Part shown: one piece after another, positions 1 to 5,263 of the stretch
How the letters are laid out: each line of letters opens with the position of its first letter
How positions within the stretch are numbered: the stretch's first letter is position 1
DNA from: an uncultured Clostridia bacterium
GTDB lineage: Bacteria; Bacillota; Clostridia; TANB77; CAG-508
Assembly: GCA_948676835.1 (NCBI GenBank)
Contig: CAPOZU010000023.1
Location: 1-20,931 of the forward strand
Length of the DNA stretch: 20,931 bases
Direction: 5' to 3'
The notes under the pieces: generated by a model
The model's database searches: none
What the model saw: only the letters and a program-made list of their open reading frames with translations
Told to the model about the DNA's origin: nothing
Translations under genes and position numbers: made by a program

Positions 1-62
1 CATTTTATTCCAAAAGAAAAAGTTTTAAATTCATTAGGTTTTTTATTGTCTTTTTCACTCAT
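1..62 (-). CDS. Partial early-region protein (N-terminal 20 residues)
   Basis: A leftward gene starts at the ATG at 62-60 and runs off the left edge. An excellent ribosome-binding site (GGAGGAG, about 5 nt before the ATG) supports the start. The visible product is MSEKDNKKPNEFKTFSFGIK, hydrophilic and lysine-rich, with no recognisable domain. It follows the excisionase-like gene in the same direction and is presumably in the same early operon. Its function cannot be told from 20 residues; recombination or replication proteins are common at this place in related phages, but that is only position. Confidence 0.6.
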   Translation of the reverse strand, partial: MSEKDNKKPNEFKTFSFGIK

Positions 63-95
63 TATCTCTCCTCCTTTCATTTGGTTAGCTTCTTT

Positions 96-338
96 CTAAA
101 TTTTTATATGATTTGCAATATTTTGTAGAGTTTTAATATATGTTTTTAATTCTTCATTTTCTCTTATTAAATTTTCTATACTTTGATTTATTTGCTCATT
201 TTTAGAAACTTTAATTTTATATTGTAAACCTATTTTTTGGTATTGTACTTTTCCACTATTAATTAACTTTAAAGCTGTTTCATATCCAATATGGTTTCTT
301 CTCATAAATTCATTCAAACTTATCCATTCTGCTTCCAT
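96..338 (-). CDS. Excisionase-like HTH DNA-binding protein with C-terminal coiled coil
   Basis: An 80-residue protein. Residues 4-45 (WISLNEFMRRNHIGYETALKLINSGKV..) read as a winged-helix/MerR-type HTH of the excisionase family: a helix, a turn, then a recognition helix with GYETALKLI, followed by a short basic strand. Residues 46-76 are a probable coiled coil (SIENLIRENEELKTYIKTL). Such proteins bend DNA at att sites or act as small early regulators. The start is supported by AAAGGGAG about 5 nt upstream. It lies downstream of the Cro-like gene, and one copy of the putative repressor operator (356-372) sits in the short gap between them, so it is probably under repressor control. Xis activity is inferred from fold and position only. 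Confidence 0.7.
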   Translation of the reverse strand: MEAEWISLNEFMRRNHIGYETALKLINSGKVQYQKIGLQYKIKVSKNEQINQSIENLIRENEELKTYIKTLQNIANHIKI

Positions 339-355
339 TTTTCTCCCTTTCTATT

Positions 356-372
356 TGTAAATTTTTTTCACA
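356..372. promoter_or_regulatory. Putative distal repressor operator
   Basis: TGTAAATTTTTTTCACA is identical to the operator-like site at 669-685; the identity extends to 19 bp (354-372 and 667-685). It fits the consensus TGTnAA-N5-TTcACA derived from the cluster at 610-755. It lies between the Cro-like and excisionase-like genes, downstream of the early promoter, where a bound repressor could loop or block transcription. Inferred from sequence repetition only. Confidence 0.55.
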
Positions 373-373
373 A

Positions 374-589
374 TTAATTAAAAAAAATATACTTTTTATA
401 ATCTAAATTATTATTATTGCAATATTTTATTATTGCTCCACAAATAGTTGCTCCTGCTCCTTTGCCATTATTATTAAATATTTTATTTAAATGTGTTCTT
501 TCAACTTGAAAAGCCCTTGCCATTTCTGATTGATTATTATCAAATTGTGTTTCTAATAATTGTATTAAAGCTTTTATATTGGGTGTCAT
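374..589 (-). CDS. Cro-like small HTH regulator
   Basis: A 71-residue protein starting MTPNIKALIQ. The ATG at 589 was chosen because AAGGTG lies about 6 nt before it. An in-frame upstream start at 631 would fall on the -10 region of the early promoter and has no ribosome-binding site. Residues about 17-37 (NNQSEMARAFQVERTHLNKI) form a XRE/Cro-type helix-turn-helix. It is the first gene of the leftward early operon, divergent from the cI-like repressor, which is the classical Cro position. The operators at 610-755 lie between the two genes. The Cro role is inferred from place, size and fold. Confidence 0.75.
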   Translation of the reverse strand: MTPNIKALIQLLETQFDNNQSEMARAFQVERTHLNKIFNNNGKGAGATICGAIIKYCNNNNLDYKKYIFFN

Positions 590-631
590 ATTTTCACCTT
601 CTTTCTTTGTGTGAATTTTATTTACAAACAC

Positions 632-660
632 ATATTATCATCCGTGAAAAAAATTGTCAA
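632..660 (-). promoter_or_regulatory. Leftward early promoter
   Basis: On the minus strand a perfect TTGACA (plus 655-660) is followed after 17 bp by TAATAT (632-637); a GATAAT box with a 15-bp gap overlaps it. It would drive the Cro-like and excisionase-like genes. The operator-like sites at 610-626 and 643-659 overlap its start region and spacer, which fits repression in lysogeny. Confidence 0.65.
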
Positions 661-707
661 TAGTTTTTTGTAAATTTTTTTCACATTTATTAAATTTTAT
701 TTTTCTG

Positions 708-736
708 TTGCTTTTTTTCACAGATTATTATATAAT
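708..736 (+). promoter_or_regulatory. Repressor maintenance promoter
   Basis: TATAAT at 731-736 is preceded after 17 bp by a weak -35, TTGCTT (708-713). It sits 37 bp before the repressor ATG. Operator-like sites at 706-722 and 739-755 cover the -35 and the likely transcription start, suggesting autoregulation. Confidence 0.6.
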
Positions 737-772
737 ATTGTTAAATAACTTCACATTGAAAGGATTGATTTT

Positions 773-1372
773 ATGTTTGATAAAAAAAGATTTTCAGATA
801 TATTGCAAAAAATAGCTAGCACTTATTCATCTATTAGTGAATTTGCCGAAAAGTCAGAAGTCAATAGAACCTATATATCAAAATATATAAATATGAAATT
901 AGATAACCCCCCTACACCAAAGATTTTAGAAAAAATAGCAATAACTTCTAATAATATTATCTCCTACAAAGAACTGATGTTGATATGTAATTATATAGAT
1001 GAAAATTTAGATAATATCTCTGGAGAAATTATTAGTGTTTTCTCTAGTCCTTATGTAGATAATTCTAAATGTACACCATCAGAAGATTATATTTATAGCA
1101 TAATTTATACCTATGAAATTCTCGATACAACTAACTATAATGATATGGAAAAAAGAAAAATTATAGATTCTTATAATTATATCAAAAATGATATAGATTA
1201 TTGTAAATATATTACTATACATAATAAATTAAAAAAACACTACTATGACAAAGATGAACAAAAATTTCGCTTTGCATATCATAAAGAGATGGAAGGTTTA
1301 ACAGATGAAGAAATTGCAGATGCTTTAAGATTTTATAAGCAGATGAAACAAAAATATGGCGAAAGAAAATAA
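773..1372 (+). CDS. cI-like phage repressor
   Basis: A 199-residue protein with an N-terminal XRE-type helix-turn-helix at about residues 19-45 (SISEFAEKSEVNRTYISKYI), an isoleucine- and tyrosine-rich middle, and a C-terminal tail LTDEEIADALRFYKQMKQKY that recurs in clostridial phage repressors. There is no obvious S24 peptidase domain with Ser/Lys catalytic dyad, so it is probably not cleaved by RecA-induced autoproteolysis. The ImmA-like gene directly behind it suggests repressor removal by that partner instead. The start is supported by AAAGGA 8 nt upstream. It is transcribed away from the early genes across the operator cluster. Confidence 0.85.
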   Translation: MFDKKRFSDILQKIASTYSSISEFAEKSEVNRTYISKYINMKLDNPPTPKILEKIAITSNNIISYKELMLICNYIDENLDNISGEIISVFSSPYVDNSKCTPSEDYIYSIIYTYEILDTTNYNDMEKRKIIDSYNYIKNDIDYCKYITIHNKLKKHYYDKDEQKFRFAYHKEMEGLTDEEIADALRFYKQMKQKYGERK

Positions 1373-1387
1373 TTTATGGAGGCTAAA

Positions 1388-1795
1388 ATGGAATTAACTA
1401 AATTATATGATATTGCTGAAAAAGAAAATATAGATATAATTAACTTTAAAATGAAAAATAAGGCAATTATAGGTTGTTTAGATAATAATTATACTATTGG
1501 AATAAATTATTCGATTATAGATAATTATAATGAAGAAAAAACAATATTAGCAGAAGAGCTTGGGCATTATTATTGTAATGCTCTTTATAATTATAGTAAT
1601 TCAGACAAAGAAATTAATAAAAAAGAATTTAGAGCAACAAAATGGGCTTTTAAAACTTTAGTACCATACTCAAAATTAAAAGAATTAGTAAACAACGGAT
1701 ATAGATATTATTATGAGATTGCAGAAGAATTAGGAGTTACAGAAGATTTAATTGAGAAAGCATATAATTATTATTCGGAGGGAAATTATGGCTAA
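1388..1795 (+). CDS. ImmA/IrrE-type protein (M78 family)
   Basis: A 135-residue protein starting MELTKLYD. The ATG at 1388 is preferred over 1376 because GGAGG (1379-1383) sits just before it and inside the longer version. The motif AEELGHYY (residues 55-62) corresponds to the HExxH zinc site of ImmA/IrrE peptidases, but the first histidine is Glu56; H60 is kept, and E80 is a possible third ligand. The EExxH form is common in phage members of the family, and whether they are active proteases is uncertain. By analogy with ICEBs1 ImmA/ImmR it would antagonise the upstream repressor. Its last codons overlap the integrase start by 8 nt, so translation is probably coupled. Confidence 0.8.
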   Translation: MELTKLYDIAEKENIDIINFKMKNKAIIGCLDNNYTIGINYSIIDNYNEEKTILAEELGHYYCNALYNYSNSDKEINKKEFRATKWAFKTLVPYSKLKELVNNGYRYYYEIAEELGVTEDLIEKAYNYYSEGNYG

Positions 1796-2915
1796 AAAAA
1801 CTAATTTTGAAGTAAATGGAAATAAATATTTTAGAGTAACTCGTACAGTTGGTAAAAAAGCTGATGGCACTTCTATTAGAAAAACATTTTATGGAAGTGG
1901 TATAAATGAAGCTAATCAAAAAGCAGATGAATATATGAATAATATAAAAAATGGTTTAATTGTTAATTTTGAAGATATCACATTAAATGATTTAATGCAT
2001 TCATGGTTATTTGATTTTTTACATGACTCTTCAAAAATAAAACCTTCTACTTTTCAAAGATATGAAAGTATTTATAGAAATTATATTAAAAACAGTGAAT
2101 TAGCAGGAATAAAAATCTGTAATATAACAAATTTAAAACTTCAAAAATACTACAATAGTTTAAGTGAAAATAAGTATACTTATTCTCAAATAAAAACATT
2201 AAATAAAGTTTTAAAGACCTTCTATAATTGGTGTATAGATAATGATTATGTCTTAAAAAATCCATGTACAAAAGTTAATATAAAAGGAAATAAAAATGAT
2301 ATATTAGCTCAAAAAAATACAGATATAGAAATATTCTCAGAAGATGAAATAAGAATTATTAAAAATAAATTAAAAGGAACTAAATATGAATTATTAGTTC
2401 TATTAGCATTTGCAACAGGTCTAAGGCAAGGCGAATTACTAGCTTTAGAATGGAAAAATATTGATTTAATAAACAAAAAATTAAAAGTAATACAGACAGT
2501 AAAAGAAGTATATATATACGAAGACAGTGACCATAAACATATTGAAACTATTTTTCAAGTTCCTAAAACTACTAACTCTATTAGAGAAGTTCCAATTCCA
2601 AACAATATTATAATTATGCTTCAAAATAAAAAAAGAAAAGAAGGTCTACTTTTTTGTGATGATTTAAATAACCCCTTGAAAGCAAAAAGAATTTTTGATT
2701 TTTGGAAAAAGCTACTAATGGAATGTAATATTGATTACAAAAAATTTCATTCAATTAGACATACATATGCTTCTATGCTATTAAAAAATGGTGTAGACAT
2801 AGAAACAGTAGCTGAACTTATGGGACATACCGCTATAAGTATTACTCAAATATATTTACATAGTAACAATGACCAAAAACAAAATGCAGTTGATAAATTA
2901 AATTATCTTTTTTAA
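1788..2915 (+). CDS. int: Tyrosine site-specific integrase
   Basis: A 375-residue tyrosine recombinase. Residues 1-60 resemble an arm-type DNA-binding domain, 63-160 the SAM-like core-binding domain (LNDLMHSWLFDFL..), and 180-375 the catalytic domain. The catalytic set is complete: R213 (GLRQGELLALEW), K260 (VPKTTNS), H321 and R324 (HSIRHTYAS), H347 (LMGHTAISIT) and Y356 (QIYLHS). The ATG at 1788 has GGAGGG 5 nt before it; an in-frame start at 1752 lies inside the ImmA-like gene and lacks one. It would integrate the phage at a tRNA-Cys gene, judged from the att core just downstream. The 31-bp arm repeat overlaps its stop codon. Confidence 0.95.
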   Translation: MAKKTNFEVNGNKYFRVTRTVGKKADGTSIRKTFYGSGINEANQKADEYMNNIKNGLIVNFEDITLNDLMHSWLFDFLHDSSKIKPSTFQRYESIYRNYIKNSELAGIKICNITNLKLQKYYNSLSENKYTYSQIKTLNKVLKTFYNWCIDNDYVLKNPCTKVNIKGNKNDILAQKNTDIEIFSEDEIRIIKNKLKGTKYELLVLLAFATGLRQGELLALEWKNIDLINKKLKVIQTVKEVYIYEDSDHKHIETIFQVPKTTNSIREVPIPNNIIIMLQNKKRKEGLLFCDDLNNPLKAKRIFDFWKKLLMECNIDYKKFHSIRHTYASMLLKNGVDIETVAELMGHTAISITQIYLHSNNDQKQNAVDKLNYLF

Positions 2916-2941
2916 AACTAATGTGATAATTATGTGATAAA
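2911..2941 (+). repeat. 31-bp direct repeat, left arm-type integrase sites of attP
   Basis: Perfectly identical to 3116-3146. Inside are two tandem copies of ATGTGATAA (2921-2929 and 2932-2940) 11 bp apart, one helical turn, as seen for paired arm-type sites of integrases. It starts at the integrase stop codon, on the int side of the core. Confidence 0.75.
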
Positions 2942-2949
2942 TATAATAA

Positions 2950-2988
2950 TAGCATATAATAAAAACCTTTATTATATGCTACTTTTTT
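2950..2988 (+). terminator. Rho-independent terminator of the repressor-integrase operon
   Basis: A perfect 14-bp stem (2950-2963 with 2968-2981), a 4-nt loop AACC and a following T-run (CTTTTTTAT, 2982-2990). It lies 34 bp after the integrase stop and between the left arm repeat and the att core. It ends rightward transcription before the att core. Confidence 0.85.
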
Positions 2989-3004
2989 ATGTTTTATTGA
3001 TTTT

Positions 3005-3025
3005 TGGAGGCGACACCCGGATTCG
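3005..3025 (-). other. attP: attP core: 3' end of a tRNA-Cys gene
   Basis: On the minus strand this reads as the end of a tRNA: T-loop CGAAT, T-stem strand CCGGG, acceptor strand TGTCGCC, discriminator T and CCA. A U73 discriminator with TGTCGCC (pairing GGCGACA) is the hallmark of bacterial tRNA-Cys. The match stops after CGAATCC (the next bases are GA where a tRNA has TT), so only the 3' part is present, as expected for a crossover core that rebuilds the tRNA after integration. Its local GC is far above the surroundings. Confidence 0.8.
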
Positions 3026-3115
3026 TCTATAGTAATTTTATACATTTTTATTTGTTTTCTTTTTCCTTTTTTATTAGCTTTTTCTGTATTTTTATTTCTA
3101 TTCATTTCTATCTAA

Positions 3116-3146
3116 TTTAAAACTAATGTGATAATTATGTGATAAA
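3116..3146 (+). repeat. 31-bp direct repeat, right arm-type integrase sites of attP
   Basis: Second perfect copy of 2911-2941, again with two ATGTGATAA units 11 bp apart, in the same orientation, on the far side of the core (90 bp away; the left copy is 63 bp away). Arm sites on both sides of the core are the structure of attP, not of attL or attR. Confidence 0.75.
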
Positions 3147-3163
3147 ATTTTATAATGTATTTT

Positions 3164-3391
3164 TTACTTAGCTATAAATTTTTTTATTTCCTCTTCGTAA
3201 TTTTTAACCTTTAAATCTAAACATATCTTTGTTAGCAATTTAATAAAATTTTTATTATTATTTAATTCTTTTTCTTTCATACACAATCCCTCTCTTTCGA
3301 TTTTATTCGCTTTCAAGGGGTTATAATTTTTCTTAATTATAATATCTCTTACATCATTTGTAAATACTTTTTTAACATTTTCGACAATCAT
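3164..3391 (-). CDS. Small hypothetical protein next to attP
   Basis: A 75-residue protein from the ATG at 3391, chosen because AGGAGAG lies 9 nt before it. A TTG at 3451 would extend the frame to 95 residues. An internal ATG at 3280 (38 residues) has only a weak AGAGGG. It is charged, with an N-terminal stretch MIVENVKKVFTNDVRDIIIK and a C-terminal helical segment ending YEEEIKKFIAK. No family recognised. Three 21-bp-spaced repeats (3456-3508) lie just upstream and may control it. Confidence 0.5.
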   Translation of the reverse strand: MIVENVKKVFTNDVRDIIIKKNYNPLKANKIEREGLCMKEKELNNNKNFIKLLTKICLDLKVKNYEEEIKKFIAK

Positions 3392-3455
3392 GTTATCATA
3401 CTCTCCTATATCAAATTTCAATTGAGCTCTTTTGATATAAAAATTGTACAATATT

Positions 3456-3508
3456 TTTTATGAAAATGTTTAAATGTTTTACGAAAAGGGCAAAATCTTT
3501 TATGAAAG
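3456..3508. repeat. Three iteron-like 11-mers at 21-bp spacing
   Basis: TTTTATGAAAA (3456-3466), TTTTACGAAAA (3477-3487) and TTTTATGAAAG (3498-3508) start exactly 21 bp apart. Each is a near-palindrome (TTTT-n3-AAAA). Two-turn spacing places all three on one face of the helix, as for a protein-binding array. They lie 310-360 bp from the attP right arm and upstream of the 3164-3391 gene. The ligand is unknown; excisionase or one of the local HTH proteins are candidates. Confidence 0.6.
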
Positions 3509-3547
3509 TTGTTTTTTGTCGATTTTTCGGGATTGCATTTTTTCAAT

Positions 3548-3572
3548 AAAAAAAGCTACATCTATTGTAGCT
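3548..3572 (-). terminator. Terminator at the end of the small HTH gene
   Basis: Stem AGCTACA/TGTAGCT (3554-3560 with 3566-3572), a 5-nt loop and, on the minus strand, a run of seven T. It overlaps the stop codon and last codons of the +1-corrected HTH gene (stop at 3562-3564). Confidence 0.8.
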
Positions 3573-3778
3573 CAGTCATCTTAATTACAAACAAATCTTC
3601 TATGCGTTTCCCGAAGACTATCTGCTATTAAAAACATTTCTATAAATAATATATTTTCTATATCTACTTTATTATTTTCTAATTCTGATAATCTTTTTCT
3701 ATTTATTCCTGTATCTTCTTCTAATTCTTCTAAAGATACCTTTAATTCCTCTCTTATCTGTTTTATGATTATTTCCAT
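3562..3778 (-). CDS. Small XRE-family HTH regulator, read through a +1 shift at CGG
   Basis: The unshifted frame gives 65 residues ending LRETHRRFVCN. At codon 56 (CGG, 3611-3613), skipping the C continues as L-GKRIEDLFVIKMTELQ, making 71 residues. LG-(K)-(R)-I-E-D-L-F is the standard C-terminal ending of small XRE regulators, so the shifted product is the believable one. The HTH is at about residues 13-38 (VSLEELEEDTGINRKRLSEL). GAGGTG precedes the ATG; a perfect inverted repeat (3777-3785/3792-3800) surrounds it and includes part of the start codon. The shifted stop lies inside the terminator hairpin. Likely a lysogeny-expressed regulator; target unknown. Confidence 0.8.
3610..3613 (-). other. 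+1 frameshift site CGGG in HTH gene
   Basis: The minus strand reads CTT CGG GAA in the incoming frame and CTT (C) GGG AAA after the shift. The downstream frame encodes the family-typical GKRIEDLF. The incoming frame would stop at 3581. Confidence 0.8.
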
Positions 3779-3800
3779 ACTAACACCTCAATGTTAGTAT
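3777..3800 (-). promoter_or_regulatory. Inverted repeat enclosing the ribosome-binding site and start codon
   Basis: ATACTAACA/TGTTAGTAT is a perfect 9-bp inverted repeat with a 6-bp loop holding the GAGG of the ribosome-binding site; the last stem bases are part of the ATG. It could be an operator for the encoded HTH protein (autoregulation) or an RNA hairpin limiting translation. Confidence 0.55.
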
Positions 3801-3828
3801 TTGTAATTATTACATTTTTATGCAAAAG

Positions 3829-3853
3829 AAAAAGCCCCATTTTAAAATGAGAC
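3829..3853 (-). terminator. Terminator between two small lysogeny genes
   Basis: The minus-strand RNA forms GUCUCAUU-UUAA-AAUGGGGC (eight pairs, two of them G-U) followed by UUUUUC. It lies 100 bp after the stop of the 3953-4141 gene, but also between the extended -10 at 3897-3905 and the HTH gene, so it could act as an attenuator for that gene. Confidence 0.65.
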
Positions 3854-3896
3854 TAATTCCAATCTTTTGATTTTGTTATACTTTTCATACAATTAT

Positions 3897-3905
3897 ATTA
3901 TACCA
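3897..3905 (-). promoter_or_regulatory. Extended -10 promoter
   Basis: The minus strand reads TGGTATAAT, an extended -10 (TGnTATAAT). No good -35 at 17 bp; a TTCGACA lies 21 bp upstream. It would transcribe leftward through the hairpin at 3829-3853 toward the small HTH gene. Confidence 0.45.
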
Positions 3906-3952
3906 TTATTTATTTAAAAAGTTTGTCGAACTGTGTAAAATATATTATTTTT

Positions 3953-4141
3953 TTATTTTAAATTAAACTCTTTTTTTAATTCATTATATTTTCCTGTTTT
4001 TGCTTTTTTTTGTATAGATTTAAAATAACTTTTCTTCTCATTACTATAATTCTCTATAATTAAATCAATATATATTGATGCTGAATAATAATCATTATGT
4101 TCTATACATACTTTTATTCTTTTTATATCTAATTTAAACAT
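3953..4141 (-). CDS. Small hypothetical protein
   Basis: A 62-residue basic protein (MFKLDIKRIKVCIEHNDYYS..) with no recognised domain; its helices resemble a short TPR-like pair but this is not convincing. AGGAGGT lies 9 nt before the ATG. A near-consensus promoter with an internal palindrome lies directly upstream (4163-4191), and the gene is divergent from the HTH gene at 4241. Probably expressed in lysogeny or under that HTH protein. Confidence 0.65.
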   Translation of the reverse strand: MFKLDIKRIKVCIEHNDYYSASIYIDLIIENYSNEKKSYFKSIQKKAKTGKYNELKKEFNLK

Positions 4142-4162
4142 TTTATGTATACCTCCTATTTA

Positions 4163-4191
4163 ATTATACTGGTTATATAACCAATAGTCAA
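4163..4191 (-). promoter_or_regulatory. Promoter with operator palindrome in its spacer
   Basis: Minus strand TTGACT (4186-4191), 17-bp spacer, TATAAT (4163-4168). The spacer contains the perfect 14-bp palindrome TGGTTATATAACCA (4170-4183). A protein bound there would exclude RNA polymerase. The rightward promoter of the HTH gene overlaps the -35 (TAGTCA 4185-4190, TATAAT 4209-4214, 18-bp spacer), so one site could govern both. Confidence 0.75.
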
Positions 4192-4214
4192 GTGTCATAC
4201 TAAATATATATAAT
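4185..4214 (+). promoter_or_regulatory. Divergent promoter of the 4241 HTH gene
   Basis: TAGTCA (4185-4190), 18-bp spacer, TATAAT (4209-4214), 26 bp before the ATG at 4241. It shares its -35 bases with the leftward promoter. Confidence 0.5.
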
Positions 4215-4240
4215 TTAAAAAAAGGATATAGGTATAAAAT

Positions 4241-4486
4241 ATGAAAAATTATAAAAAAATAAATATAGAAAATGGTTTTTATTTGTTCAAATTAAAGCAA
4301 TTATTGGAAGAGAAAAATGTTAGTATTAACAAAATAATGAAAGATACAAATACGGATTTTAAAGTATTAAAAAGAATAATGAATGGCGATTTAGTAAGAA
4401 TTGATATATTTGTCATAGCTAGACTTTGTGATTATTTAAAATGTAAAATTACAGATATAGTTGAATATTTTCCTAATCAAAAATAA
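4241..4486 (+). CDS. XRE-family HTH regulator (Cro/C1 type)
   Basis: An 81-residue protein. Residues 14-72 match the small HTH family read as LKQLLEEKNVSINKIMKDTN, FKVLKRIMNG and LCDYLKCKITDIVEYFP; the last part is the typical LgCkisDLvEy ending. It is divergent from the 3953-4141 gene over the palindrome TGGTTATATAACCA, its most likely target. It is the only rightward gene on this side of attP, embedded just before the lysis module. Not related closely enough to the repressor at 773 to share operators by inspection. Confidence 0.8.
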   Translation: MKNYKKINIENGFYLFKLKQLLEEKNVSINKIMKDTNTDFKVLKRIMNGDLVRIDIFVIARLCDYLKCKITDIVEYFPNQK

Positions 4487-4515
4487 GAGACAGACTGAAA
4501 TTATCAATCTGCCTC
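4479..4515 (-). terminator. Convergent terminator after endolysin and HTH gene
   Basis: Arms 4487-4498 and 4504-4515. In the leftward transcript all 12 pairs form (two G-U) and are followed by UUAUUUUU; in the rightward transcript there are two mismatches. It therefore ends mainly the late operon, only 7 bp after the endolysin stop, and also closes the convergent HTH gene. Confidence 0.75.
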
Positions 4516-4521
4516 CTTATA

Positions 4522-5263
4522 TTATCTCACTCCACCAGTCCATTTAGCGAAACCAATTTTATAATTATTACTTCCATCTATTTTATATCTTACCATTGGT
4601 CTATTATTAAATATTCCAAAACAATCACATTCCTCATATGGGCTTAAACTTCCTATTTGTTTTGTTAGTGCTGTATCTGCATATATTATCTCTTTTGTTG
4701 AACCATTTTTATATCTTCTCACTGGCTCATCACTTCCTTTCATTTCTGATACTGCAACATTTGTTGTTGCTTGTCCTATTTTATTAGCTACATCATTTTT
4801 AAATTTAATCCATTCTTGTTCATTTCTTACATAATAGCGTGGGCATTCTTTTCCTGTTACATCATAGTGTCTTATTATATTATTTATTGATAAATTATGT
4901 CTTTTACAAATATCTACACATAATTCTACCAGACTATTATATGTATTTTCATTAAATTTTCCATCCCAGTCTGGATGACAATTTTCTATACCTATTGATT
5001 TTCTATTAATACTATATGATCCACTATGAAATGCTACTTCATCTTCTGGTATACATTTTATTATTTCTCCATTTAATCCTATTACATAATGTGAACTTGC
5101 ATATATATGCTTATCTTTTAAGCTTTCAAAATAGTTTCTATTTGCTATTCCTGTACTATTTGCATTTCCGAACATAATGAATTACTATTTTCTCTATTTT
5201 ATTTTGTTTTTCTCCACTTCTTGAATATGGATTTATTGTTAATAATCTTTCTTCTATATTCAT
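4522..5263 (-). CDS. N-acetylmuramoyl-L-alanine amidase endolysin, read through a +1 shift at CGG
   Basis: The start at 5263 (GGGGAGG, 7 nt spacing) gives MNIEERLLTINPYSRSGEKQ..IVIHYV, then an in-frame CGG at codon 32 and a stop four codons later. Skipping the C continues as GNANSTGIANRNYFESL.., giving 246 residues with the full Amidase_2 fold. Zinc ligands are H29 (IVIHYVG), H132 (IIRHYDVTG) and C140 (KECPRYY). HYVGNANST is a family hallmark and spans the shift exactly. Residues about 175-246 form an SH3-like wall-binding part. The ATG inside the rest (5175) has no ribosome-binding site and would lose H29, so an internal start would give a dead enzyme. It cleaves peptidoglycan at lysis, with the holin upstream. 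Confidence 0.85.
5167..5170 (-). other. +1 frameshift site CGGA in endolysin
   Basis: The minus strand reads GTT CGG AAA TGC AAA TAG in the incoming frame and GTT (C) GGA AAT GCA AAT AGT after the shift, giving V-G-N-A-N-S. The base to skip is at plus position 5170. Confidence 0.85.

Larger units (their letters stand above)
610..755. promoter_or_regulatory. Divergent operator cluster (five 17-bp sites)
   Basis: Five sites fit the imperfect palindrome TGTnAA-N5-TTnACA: 610-626 TGTGAATTTTATTTACA, 643-659 (degenerate, only GTGAA on one side), 669-685 TGTAAATTTTTTTCACA, 706-722 TGTTGCTTTTTTTCACA (left half degenerate) and 739-755 TGTTAAATAACTTCACA. Start-to-start distances are 33, 26, 37 and 33 bp. 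The outer sites flank the -10 boxes of the two divergent promoters and the inner ones cover their -35 or spacer regions. This is the architecture of a lambda-type lysis/lysogeny switch. The binding proteins are presumably the 199-residue repressor and the Cro-like protein. Confidence 0.7.

Noticed and set aside
3005..3025. Complete tRNA gene
   Set aside because: Only the 3' end is present; the T-loop start and everything before it do not match a tRNA.
2842..3105. Leftward open frame across attP
   Set aside because: It crosses the integrase 3' end, terminator and att core, has no ribosome-binding site and a random-looking product.
2668..3324. 16-bp inverted repeat ATAACCCCTTGAAAGC in int (2668-2683) and in the 3164 gene (3309-3324)
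   Set aside because: Both copies are in coding sequence, encoding NPLKA; a single match of this length can arise by chance in 20 kb of AT-rich DNA. No function suggested.
4522..5263. Endolysin as a decayed pseudogene
   Set aside because: Both sides of the break are intact with all zinc ligands, good start and stop, and three other genes carry the same kind of break.
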